A stretch of 64,000 nt of DNA from Rhodobacteraceae bacterium Water-Bin34 (GTDB lineage Bacteria > Pseudomonadota > Alphaproteobacteria > Rhodobacterales > Rhodobacteraceae): contig FZLS01000004.1 of the NCBI GenBank assembly GCA_900197625.1, positions 1 through 64,000 on the forward strand, read 5' to 3'. The position numbers and the translations under genes are program-made. Under the pieces are notes generated by a model that was not told where the DNA came from, did not search any database, and worked only from the letters and a program-made list of their open reading frames with translations. How positions within the stretch are numbered: position 1 is the stretch's first letter; each line of letters begins with the position of its first letter. This document shows, one piece after another, positions 9,995-17,405 of this stretch.

Positions 9995-10900
9995 TTATTT
10001 AGTTTGTATTTTTTTCACATCATTTCGTGGGCGAACTAAAAATACCCCAAAACACATCACTGCAAATGCTGCCCAAATGAATTCAGAATAAGTTTCCTTA
10101 AGCAAAATCATTGACCAAATGACCCCAAAAAATGTCACTAGGTAGGCCACAAGTCCTGCGAAAACTGGTCCGCCTTGCCCAATCAACCAAATAAAACCTG
10201 CATAAGCAAAGCCTGTAGTTAACCCTATTATTAAGATAGCAAAATCAGTAAGTTCAATTCCATTTTCCCATAGTGGAATAAATGAGCCTTGTGAAAAAAC
10301 AATTACACCTAAAACTAATGAGCCTAATGCTGCAGACCCCAACAACGTTTCTACTGGCGTCATCCCATCCAATCCAAAATATGCAATGAAGTTATCTTCA
10401 ACCGCGTAACATAATGGTGATAATATCGCTAAAAGAACAAACCCAGCCTTTGTAGGATCTGGCAAACTTGCTTGAGGGCCTATTAGAAGAATAATAGATA
10501 TTGCTCCCATCAAAACTCCAAGTACACGTTTTTTTTGATAGCTCTCATGCCCTGTCAAAATAGCTATTGGCATTATGAATATTGGAACCATAGCTATCGT
10601 GATGGCCATTACGCCAGCTGGAAGGTGGAATGCAGCTGAGTAAGTTATTATACCTGGCAATATTGTACCAAATGCCATGATCCAACCAAAAAGAATTATC
10701 CTCTTTTGTGTTAACTTTAAAATTCGTCTTTTTGGTAAAAAAAGAATTAAAGCTACAATGGCTGCTAGAAATACTTGCCAAAACAAAACACCTAAGACCG
10801 GATAGCCACCAGATACAGCAACTTTAATTGCTGGTATTGTTAATCCCCATGTAGCGCCTATTATAATAAGTGGAATAAACAGCCAAGTCTTAGTATTCAT
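9995..10900 (-). CDS. DMT-superfamily (EamA) transporter
   Basis: A 301-aa inner-membrane protein with ten predicted helices in two EamA repeats (about 5-140 and 155-290). Family features include G-A-T-W-G-L in helix 1 and the E-D-N-F region opening the second repeat. Members export amino acids, nucleobases or other metabolites, and the substrate cannot be inferred here. The ATG overlaps the stop of the upstream ymdB-like gene (ATGA-type, 10897-10900), so the two are translationally coupled, though their functions look unrelated. Confidence 0.88.
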   Translation of the reverse strand: MNTKTWLFIPLIIIGATWGLTIPAIKVAVSGGYPVLGVLFWQVFLAAIVALILFLPKRRILKLTQKRIILFGWIMAFGTILPGIITYSAAFHLPAGVMAITIAMVPIFIMPIAILTGHESYQKKRVLGVLMGAISIILLIGPQASLPDPTKAGFVLLAILSPLCYAVEDNFIAYFGLDGMTPVETLLGSAALGSLVLGVIVFSQGSFIPLWENGIELTDFAILIIGLTTGFAYAGFIWLIGQGGPVFAGLVAYLVTFFGVIWSMILLKETYSEFIWAAFAVMCFGVFLVRPRNDVKKIQTK

Positions 10901-11712
10901 GATGGTTCAGATTGCTGTAATCTTCCACCAATACGAATTTGGACGACATTTTTTGCTAGTCCAGTTTTATCATCTGTTTCAACATAAATACCACATAAAG
11001 TTGCTTCATCAGCAGCAGGTGTAAATCTATCTTTGTTCATCCCTGTAATAAACCTTCGCAATGGTTCATCTTTTTGCATACCAATTATACTATTGTAATC
11101 ACCACACATTCCCGCATCAGACTGATGTGCCGTTCCTTTAGGAAGAATTTGTGTATCTGCCGTTGGGATATGCGTATGAGTTCCTATTACCAGAGAAGCA
11201 CGACCATCAAGCCAATGTCCAATTGCAACTTTTTCTGAAGTGGCCTCCGCATGGAAATCAACAATTACTGCATCAGCCATTCCACCTAATGGCGCAGCTT
11301 TTAAAGCTGTGTCGAGGGCTGAAAACGGATCATCATATGGTTTCTTCATAAAAACTTGACCTAAAGCCTGAGCAACTAGAACTTTCTTACCATTTTGAGC
11401 CTTTATTAATCGAGATCCTTTTCCAGGTGCTGTTTTAGCAAAATTTAAAGGGCGTATAATTCTTGGCTCTTGTTCACAGAAAGTTAACATATCCCTTTGA
11501 TCAAATGCGTGGTCACCTAAGGTTATACAATCTACTCCAGAATCAATTAAAACTTTTGCATGACTTCCAGAAAGCCCCATGCCACCAGTTGCATTTTCAC
11601 CGTTTACAACCACAAAATCTAAACGCCATTTTTCACGTAAACTTTTCAATCGCTCACTAATAGCTTTACGGCCAGACCGGCCCATTATATCACCAAGAAA
11701 TAAAAGTCTCAT
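10897..11712 (-). CDS. YmdB/TIGR00282-family metallophosphoesterase
   Basis: A 271-aa di-metal phosphoesterase. Metal-binding motifs are in order: LFLGDIMGRSGR at residue 4, VVNGENATGGMGL near 36, LGDHAFDQ near 65, and V-D-F-H-A-E-A-T-S-E-K near 150 with V-I-G-T-H-T-H-I-P-T-A-D near 175. Homologues such as Bacillus YmdB hydrolyse cyclic 2',3' or 3',5' nucleotides, but the physiological substrate is uncertain. It sits between 5-formyl-THF cyclo-ligase (23 bases upstream) and the EamA gene (4-base overlap), forming a three-gene unit that begins beside the 6S RNA. Confidence 0.88.
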   Translation of the reverse strand: MRLLFLGDIMGRSGRKAISERLKSLREKWRLDFVVVNGENATGGMGLSGSHAKVLIDSGVDCITLGDHAFDQRDMLTFCEQEPRIIRPLNFAKTAPGKGSRLIKAQNGKKVLVAQALGQVFMKKPYDDPFSALDTALKAAPLGGMADAVIVDFHAEATSEKVAIGHWLDGRASLVIGTHTHIPTADTQILPKGTAHQSDAGMCGDYNSIIGMQKDEPLRRFITGMNKDRFTPAADEATLCGIYVETDDKTGLAKNVVQIRIGGRLQQSEPS

Positions 11713-11735
11713 ATAAACCCGATATCCGTATTATA

Positions 11736-12314
11736 TCAAAAGGACAAGATACCTTGTTCGGTTATTATTGCGTCTAGCTTATAATCAGTAGCTTCTCTAG
11801 GAACCAGTAATACTTCCTGAGCACTATAAGCAAACCCTACTGCAACAATCTTTTTTAAATTAGAAATTTCTTCAAAAGATCGATCATAAAAACCACCTCC
11901 ATATCCTAACCTATATCCATTTGTATCAAATGCAGCCAATGGAGTAATTATTACATCCGGTATTAAAAGGTTACTTTTTTCAGGTATCTGAGCTCCAAAT
12001 GCACCAGAAACCATTTTAGTTTCAGGTGTCCATTCTAAAAACTTAAGTGGCGCACCATCTTTCACTACAACTGGAACACAAATCTTGTATCCACGCTGCC
12101 AAATTTTTTTCATCGCCATTAATGGACTTATTTCAGTTCGAATTGGCATATAAGCGCCAATAACAAGATTAGTGTCATGGGTTTTTAGATAATTAAACAA
12201 TTGAGCATTTGCTTTCTTATCAAGTTCGGCCGCATGGGCTTCTGCTCTTGCTCTGAACGCTGCTTTTCTACAAAGCGTTTTTAAATTTTGTATATTTTCC
12301 ATTTCAAATTTCAT
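11736..12314 (-). CDS. 5-formyltetrahydrofolate cyclo-ligase
   Basis: Also called MTHFS or YgfA, this enzyme converts 5-formyl-THF to 5,10-methenyl-THF with ATP, returning a stored folate to the one-carbon pool. In the 192-aa chain, residues near 15 (R-K-A-A-F-R-A-R) supply the ATP-binding basic patch. I-G-A-Y-M-P-I-R-T-E-I-S-P gives the folate site, and L-G-Y-G-G-G-F-Y-D-R-S is the invariant C-terminal loop. The start is uncertain. An open frame reaches 12356, but that would lie inside the 6S RNA gene, so ATG 12314 (or 12302) is preferred. Neither has a clear ribosome site, which suggests translation depends on the 6S-proximal leader. The ssrS-ygfA pairing is conserved in Proteobacteria. Confidence 0.92.
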   Translation of the reverse strand: MKFEMENIQNLKTLCRKAAFRARAEAHAAELDKKANAQLFNYLKTHDTNLVIGAYMPIRTEISPLMAMKKIWQRGYKICVPVVVKDGAPLKFLEWTPETKMVSGAFGAQIPEKSNLLIPDVIITPLAAFDTNGYRLGYGGGFYDRSFEEISNLKKIVAVGFAYSAQEVLLVPREATDYKLDAIITEQGILSF

Positions 12315-12343
12315 TATTTGTATTGCTAAATTATCTATTAAGT

Positions 12344-12538
12344 GGCGGGCCCACATCAGAACGCGATATCATTGCAATCGCATTCAACGCAGCGGTGGAA
12401 GGGGTTAATTTCCCGGAGCCTGTGTAATACAGGTGGGTACCGGATATGATATACCAGGGTAAGTCACAGAGCCAGTTCCCTCAAGAAAGCTTATCGGCCA
12501 CTGAAATTGAGCTTCTCACAAGAAGGGCAGAACCCGCC
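12344..12538 (-). ncRNA. ssrS: 6S RNA (ssrS)
   Basis: About 195 nt on the minus strand. The ends pair (5' GGCGGG with 3' CCCGCC). The interior holds the G-A-G-G-G-A-A-C-T and CCGGGAAATTAACCCC-type segments and a central region that can form the open-promoter-mimicking bubble. It lies immediately upstream of 5-formyl-THF cyclo-ligase, the usual place for 6S RNA in Alphaproteobacteria. 6S RNA binds sigma-70 RNA polymerase and down-regulates it in stationary phase. The exact ends are inferred from the terminal helix. Confidence 0.88.
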
Positions 12539-12598
12539 TAAAATTTTTTTAATGAGTTTTATTCAAATTTTCAAGTAGTCAAAGTCAATCTTTGGAAA

Positions 12599-12790
12599 CT
12601 ATTTACGAGCGTTTGCCCGAGCGGAAGCTGCAGCTGAACGGATTTCTTCAGCTATTTCATCTGCTTCTTCAGGGTCAAAATCTAAAGGTACTTCTATTCC
12701 CTTTGCTTCTACAAACAATCGAACCATTCCTTCACTGGTTGGACCAATTTGCAAATTAGCTTCCATATCAACTTCTGAATTAATTCCCAT
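12599..12790 (-). CDS. Small conserved acidic protein (DUF6324-like)
   Basis: A 63-aa soluble protein that opens MGINSEVDMEANLQIGPTSE and ends in an acidic helix (F-D-P-E-E-A-D-E-I-A-E-E-I) followed by an alanine/arginine tail. I recall near-identical small proteins in Rhodobacterales, filed as DUF6324. There is no known function, catalytic motif or membrane segment. It stands alone between 6S RNA and tRNA-His. Its conserved sequence across such a distance suggests a real housekeeping role. Confidence 0.75.
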   Translation of the reverse strand: MGINSEVDMEANLQIGPTSEGMVRLFVEAKGIEVPLDFDPEEADEIAEEIRSAAASARANARK

Positions 12791-12908
12791 GATTTAATAC
12801 CATATCTGTTTCTATCTGTTTGTTTTTCTTCGCTATCAAGAGAAAGTACTAAATTCAAGTATGATCGGACTTGCCAGACATGAATGCATAAGTTAAATGA
12901 CGCCCAGT

Positions 12909-12985
12909 GCCGGCGTAGCTCAGTAGGTTAGAGCGCTTGATTGTGGATCAAGAGGCCCCCCGTTCGAGCCGGGGCGCTGGTACCA
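12909..12985 (+). tRNA. tRNA-His (anticodon GTG), no encoded G-1
   Basis: The cloverleaf has acceptor GCCGGCG paired with CGCTGGT (two G-U pairs), anticodon loop TTGTGGA giving GTG, T arm CCCGTTCGAGCCGGG, discriminator A at 12982 and an encoded CCA (12983-12985). The base before position 1 is T (12908), so the near-universal G-1 of tRNA-His is not encoded, and position 73 is A rather than C. That combination is known from a subgroup of Alphaproteobacteria. Confidence 0.96.
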
Positions 12986-13008
12986 TTTAAATTCAGCAAA
13001 GAGTTTAA

Positions 13009-14559
13009 TCAAAAATCAGTCGGTGCTCCACCTTCAGATTTCCTTTTCTCTACAAAACTTTTTAGTTCTTCTTTGATTGCGACATCCATCGGAGGAGCTA
13101 CAAAATCTTTTATAATTTGTTTGTACATTTTATGAGCTCTTTGAGCAGTCCAAGTTCCACCATTTAATTCCCAAGCCTCATAATTCGTCCAGTCAGATAT
13201 TAATGGAGTGTAAAAAGCGTCTTCATATCTTTCCTGAGTATGTTTGGCGGAGAAATAATTTGCTCCCGGTAAATACCCAACCTCTTTTACAGCACTAATT
13301 GCTATATCATCTGGGCTTGTATTACATAAAGATGGTTCCATATATCTTTGTATATGCTGCAGTATTTCACAATCCATAATGAACTTTTCTGGACTTGCAA
13401 TCAATCCTCCCTCAAGCCATCCAGCTGCGTGATAAACAAGATTAGTTCCAGATTGGACGGCTGCCCACAAAGAGTTAGATGTCTCCCAGATAGCCTGACC
13501 ATCTGGTACGTTAGCAGTACAAACACCAGATGATCTCATCGGCAAACCATAATATCTAGCCATTTGTCCAGTCATCTGAGTAGCGCGCATATATTCTGGA
13601 GTACCAAATGCAGGCGCACCTGATTTCATATCAACGTTTGAGGTGAATGTACCTATCATTGAAGGGCAACCTTTACGAATCATTTGGATCATAACGATTG
13701 CGGCCAAGCCTTCAGCCAAAGACAATGTAACCGCACCAGACATTGTAACTGGAGCCATGGCACCTGCTAAAGTAAATGGCGTCACAACAATAGGTTGGCC
13801 TCGCTTAGCTAAACGAATCGTACCATCTAACATTGGGAAATCATGCTTTAGAGGAGAAACAGAATTAATATTAGTATACATTCTAGGTTTTTCTTCAAAC
13901 TCTTCGTGTGTAAGTCCACCAGCTATTCTAACCATCTCCATGACATCTTCGACACGTTCTTTTCCTAAAGAATAGGCATGTACGACTTTGTCAGTTAGAA
14001 CTAATTTCTCATATAAACAATCAAGGTGTCTAACCGATGCGTGAATATCAATAGGTTCAACTGGATATCCACCAGCTACATGAATACAGTTAAAAAACTG
14101 TGTAAGCTTCATAAAATCCCTGAAACCCTCAAAATCACCTGCTCGCTTTCCACGTTCCAAATCCCACATATTAGGTGGAGATGATACATTTACAAACGCC
14201 ATTTTTGTTCCACCAAGTGTGATTTTTCGTTCAGGATTACGTGGAGTTATGGTGAATTCTTGAGGCACATAAGAGAGCATTTCTGCTAGAAGGTCACGAC
14301 CGATACGAACATTCTCCCCATTTACTTTTGCACCACCTTTTTTTAAAATTTTCAGCGCTTCTGGGTTCATAAATTCAATTCCAATATTTTCCAATATTTC
14401 CAAAACACCCTCATGAATATTCTGAATGCCGTCCTCACCAAGAGGTTCTATTGGATTGTCAGTATTGACAACTTGTCGCCAAGGCATCTGGCTAATCGAT
14501 GAACTTGAAGTGCGTTGATTTCCTGCTCTTCCACCAGATCTTTTTCGCTTTAATGTCAT
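13009..14559 (-). CDS. Trimethylamine methyltransferase (MttB) family protein, non-pyrrolysine type
   Basis: A 516-aa member of the MttB superfamily (COG5598), whose enzymes move a methyl group from a quaternary or tertiary amine to a corrinoid protein. The basic R-K-R-S-G-G-R-A-G-N N-terminus leads into a TIM-barrel fold with L-G-G-T-K-M-A-F-V-N-V-S-S-P-P-N, TPFTLAGAMAPVTMSGA and TFTSNVDMKSGAPAFGTPEY. The frame has no in-frame amber codon, so it is not the pyrrolysine-dependent enzyme. It resembles the glycine-betaine-type group, but the substrate is unknown. GGGGGAG lies just before ATG 14559. No corrinoid protein or reactivase is nearby. Close relatives are common in marine Rhodobacterales. 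Confidence 0.85.
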   Translation of the reverse strand: MTLKRKRSGGRAGNQRTSSSSISQMPWRQVVNTDNPIEPLGEDGIQNIHEGVLEILENIGIEFMNPEALKILKKGGAKVNGENVRIGRDLLAEMLSYVPQEFTITPRNPERKITLGGTKMAFVNVSSPPNMWDLERGKRAGDFEGFRDFMKLTQFFNCIHVAGGYPVEPIDIHASVRHLDCLYEKLVLTDKVVHAYSLGKERVEDVMEMVRIAGGLTHEEFEEKPRMYTNINSVSPLKHDFPMLDGTIRLAKRGQPIVVTPFTLAGAMAPVTMSGAVTLSLAEGLAAIVMIQMIRKGCPSMIGTFTSNVDMKSGAPAFGTPEYMRATQMTGQMARYYGLPMRSSGVCTANVPDGQAIWETSNSLWAAVQSGTNLVYHAAGWLEGGLIASPEKFIMDCEILQHIQRYMEPSLCNTSPDDIAISAVKEVGYLPGANYFSAKHTQERYEDAFYTPLISDWTNYEAWELNGGTWTAQRAHKMYKQIIKDFVAPPMDVAIKEELKSFVEKRKSEGGAPTDF

Positions 14560-14645
14560 ATTACTCCCCCATAATGTTCAAAGAATGCGGTATAATACCT
14601 AGCAAGCTTATCCATTTACGACAAAAAAGTCGGTCTTGTATCTTT

Positions 14646-15335
14646 TTACAATATTTCAGGAAGCTCTAATATATCGTCCAAAACGACATCTGCTAAACCT
14701 GATATTTGATCAATATTAGCAGGCCCAGACAAGACGCCAACATTCAAACCTACTCCAGCATTACGGCCAGCATTCAAATCGTGCGTACTATCTCCAACCA
14801 TAGCTATTTCATCTGGTTTCAAGCCAAGTGCATCACAGAAGCCTAAAATTGTATCACCAGATGGCTTAGGCTTGAAGCCACTATCACATCCAATAACTTC
14901 ATCAAATAAATGCAAACAAGAAAGTTTTTCCAATTGTATCAATGTCGGTGCTTCTGCAGCATTAGTGATTACACTCAAAAAATAACCTTTTTTCTTCAAA
15001 TCTGACATGAAAACTTCAAGGTTACAGAGTGCAATAGGTTCTAAATCATTAAATGCAATCTCACTTTTTTGCATTATATCTTCAACAACTAAATCAGGAA
15101 AAGCTTTCTTCCATACATCAATCACATCATTAGTTGTACCATTTACAAAAACAGAGCCTCCAACGAATTTTTCCAAAGCTAAATTGAAACCCGCTTCTTC
15201 TGCTAAAACTAATTGTTTATCACTTTGATTAGGGAATATGCTTTCAATTAATGAGATTAATCCTTTTGACCAGCTAGCTTCAAAATCAATTAACGTCCCG
15301 TCTTTATCAAAAGCTATTCCTTTTATTTTATCCAT
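14646..15335 (-). CDS. HAD-superfamily hydrolase, phosphoglycolate phosphatase-like
   Basis: A 229-aa haloacid-dehalogenase phosphatase. Motif I is FDKDGTLIDF (Asp nucleophile near residue 9), motif II is the S/T in L-S-V-I-T-N-A, motif III the lysine in G-F-K-P-K-P-S-G-D, and motif IV is MVGDSTHDLNAGRNAG. A helical cap lies between motifs I and II, as in the Gph group. The substrate is probably a small phosphate ester such as phosphoglycolate, but this is not proven. The start was set at ATG 15335, one base after the stop of the DUF3572 gene, which gives a tightly coupled pair. Confidence 0.85.
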   Translation of the reverse strand: MDKIKGIAFDKDGTLIDFEASWSKGLISLIESIFPNQSDKQLVLAEEAGFNLALEKFVGGSVFVNGTTNDVIDVWKKAFPDLVVEDIMQKSEIAFNDLEPIALCNLEVFMSDLKKKGYFLSVITNAAEAPTLIQLEKLSCLHLFDEVIGCDSGFKPKPSGDTILGFCDALGLKPDEIAMVGDSTHDLNAGRNAGVGLNVGVLSGPANIDQISGLADVVLDDILELPEIL

Positions 15336-15336
15336 G

Positions 15337-15621
15337 TCACGTCCAATTAGGTAAATTCCCACCAGGTAAAAACTGCCTGGCTAAGAATGGTTCATTAAAT
15401 TCAAAACACTTTGTTTCACAAAAATCTTGAACCCATGCGTCATCCATAAGTATAAAATCAAGCACAGAGCCCAAAAATACTAAATCCTTTGCTCCAGCCT
15501 TAACATCACTTATATCTGCACCCGAACTGCTTAAAAATATTCCAAATAGTTCATGATCAGCTGCTAACCAATCTATTGCTTTTATTGCTAGGATTTCAGC
15601 TGATGCTGGATTAGAAACCAT
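15337..15621 (-). CDS. DUF3572 family protein
   Basis: A 94-aa soluble protein matching the remembered alphaproteobacterial DUF3572 pattern. It opens P-A-S-A-E-I-L-A-I-K-A-I-D-W-L-A and continues with L-F-G-I-F-L, F-L-G-S-V-L-D-F-I-L-M-D-D-A-W and a final R-Q-F-L-P-G-G. Function is unknown. The start at ATG 15621 aligns with the family N-terminus and has AGGGAAG just upstream; an ATG at 15642 would add seven residues. It is coupled to the HAD phosphatase gene downstream. Confidence 0.75.
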   Translation of the reverse strand: MVSNPASAEILAIKAIDWLAADHELFGIFLSSSGADISDVKAGAKDLVFLGSVLDFILMDDAWVQDFCETKCFEFNEPFLARQFLPGGNLPNWT

Positions 15622-15773
15622 AAACTTCCCTATCTTTATCATTAAATTATTATTGAATTTAAAAAATTATTTAAGCAAAACCATTAACTTATGTGAAAAA
15701 ATTTATGCGACATCCCGCCACTAGGTCAACTTGTCACTTTTTAATTTTGACTTCAATAAATTATTTGTGGTTC

Positions 15774-16148
15774 ATGAAACTAAATGCATCTCGACAAGAT
15801 AGGTTAGTCAAACCAGCTTTATTACGTGGTTGGAAACGTAAGTGCCCAAACTGTGGATCTGGACCTATGATGGATGGATATTTAGCAGTTAGAGACGAAT
15901 GTGCAGTTTGCTCTCAAGAGCTATATCATCAAAGAGCAGATGATGGTCCAGCATATATTACAATATTAATCTCTGGCCATATTCTAGCACCATTAATGTT
16001 AGTTATTTTTGAATGGTACCGTCCAGACCCTTTACTTTTAGCTGTTAGTTTCATTCTGATTTTTATCACAATTGCTCTATTTTTGTTACCACGAGTCAAA
16101 GGCGCTTTCATTGGTTTGCAATGGGCCAAAAGAATGCATGGGTTTTGA
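15774..16148 (+). CDS. DUF983 family membrane protein
   Basis: A 124-aa protein with a zinc-ribbon-like N-terminus (K-C-P-N-C-G-S-G-P-M near residue 27, then C-A-V-C near 47) followed by P-A-Y-I-T-I and two membrane helices at about 62-82 and 87-107. This is the DUF983 layout found next to basic membrane or cytochrome-oxidase genes in many Alphaproteobacteria. Its biochemical role is unknown. An open frame extends back to 15693, but ATG 15774 begins the conserved part. It converges with the aldo/keto reductase gene, 12 bases away. Confidence 0.8.
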   Translation: MKLNASRQDRLVKPALLRGWKRKCPNCGSGPMMDGYLAVRDECAVCSQELYHQRADDGPAYITILISGHILAPLMLVIFEWYRPDPLLLAVSFILIFITIALFLLPRVKGAFIGLQWAKRMHGF

Positions 16149-16160
16149 TTAATTCAATCG

Positions 16161-17204
16161 CTAGAACGGCATTGGATGTTTTTTGTGAACCATTTCAATG
16201 TCTCGCAAACAATCCTCAGATAAATTCACATTTACGGAAGCAAGTGCATTAGACAATTGATCTTTTGTTCGAGCTCCAAATATTGCTGAAGCCATGAAAG
16301 GTCGTGTCCTGCACCATGCTAGAGCCATTTGGCAGGTGTCTAAATCATACTTATCTGCAATTTCGATGTATGCACGAGTTGCTGCATCAATCTTTGGAGT
16401 CATTCTACCTGATAATCCATTTACAATAGAACCTCTTGAGCCTTTTGGTATGGCACCATCTAAATATTTACCTGATAGTATACCCGTAGCTAATGGTGAA
16501 AATGATAATAATCCAACATTCTCATTATGACTAAGTTCAGCTAAGTCAGTATCAAAAATTCTGCACATCAAGCTATATTCATTTTGTATACTCGCCATGC
16601 GAGGTAAATCTTTATCTTCTGAAATACGTAACCATTGTGCAGTTCCCCAAGCACTTTCGTTTGATAATCCGAAAGCACGCACTTTACCTTCTTTTTTGAG
16701 TATATCGCAGGCTTCAAGAACCTCATTCATATGATCTAAAACAAGATTTTTATCTTGCTTTGTTGGGTCAAAACGCCAATTCTGGCGGAAGTGGTAAGAA
16801 CCTCGATTTGGCCAATGAAGTTGATATAAATCAATGTAATCAGTTTTTAATGACTTTAATGAAGCATTGATTGCGGTGAATAGTGACTTATTAGTAATGC
16901 CTTCACCATTACGGATGTGTTTTGGGCCATTTCCTGCAATTTTTGTTGCAATGATTAATTCATCTCTGACATTTGATCTACTGAGCCACTCACCTAAAAT
17001 TCGTTCACTTTCACCTTGTGTAACACCACTGATTGGATTCACTGGATACAACTCTGCAGTGTCTATAAAATTTATACCTGCATCTATTGATTTTTCAATT
17101 TGGTAGAAAGCATCATCTGCTGAATTTTGTGTGCCCCAAGTCATAGTACCCAAACAAAGTTCACTCACAACCAAATCTGTTTGGCCTAACTTATTGTATT
17201 TCAT
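16161..17204 (-). CDS. Aldo/keto reductase (Tas-like)
   Basis: A 347-aa NADPH-dependent oxidoreductase of the aldo/keto reductase superfamily. The barrel motifs are present: LGTMTWG near residue 20, the catalytic Asp/Tyr in NFIDTAELYPVNP, the Lys in I-I-A-T-K, the His in Y-Q-L-H-W-P-N-R-G, and the coenzyme-binding G-A-R-T-K-D-Q-L near the C-terminus. The L-Y-P-V-N-P segment resembles E. coli Tas. The physiological substrate is unknown. It is a stand-alone gene whose promoter region faces pepF. Confidence 0.88.
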   Translation of the reverse strand: MKYNKLGQTDLVVSELCLGTMTWGTQNSADDAFYQIEKSIDAGINFIDTAELYPVNPISGVTQGESERILGEWLSRSNVRDELIIATKIAGNGPKHIRNGEGITNKSLFTAINASLKSLKTDYIDLYQLHWPNRGSYHFRQNWRFDPTKQDKNLVLDHMNEVLEACDILKKEGKVRAFGLSNESAWGTAQWLRISEDKDLPRMASIQNEYSLMCRIFDTDLAELSHNENVGLLSFSPLATGILSGKYLDGAIPKGSRGSIVNGLSGRMTPKIDAATRAYIEIADKYDLDTCQMALAWCRTRPFMASAIFGARTKDQLSNALASVNVNLSEDCLRDIEMVHKKHPMPF

Positions 17205-17405
17205 TTTATTTCCTCAATTTGAACAGATCATTACTTATTTCTCAAAAGTGTCAATAATATCAGAAGTAAAGTTTATAATAACTATAAGTTATTGGTTAAG
17301 TTATCAGAAAATTAAATAATTTTAATTGGTAATTCAGATAGATATAAATTGCTTTCAGTTTTCTATTTGCGTACTTAATTCTGTAGCGAATCTAAGGAGC
17401 TTGAT

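Noticed and set aside
13009-14559. Pyrrolysine codon in the MttB-like gene
   Set aside because: The frame contains no in-frame TAG before its normal end, so no recoding is needed.
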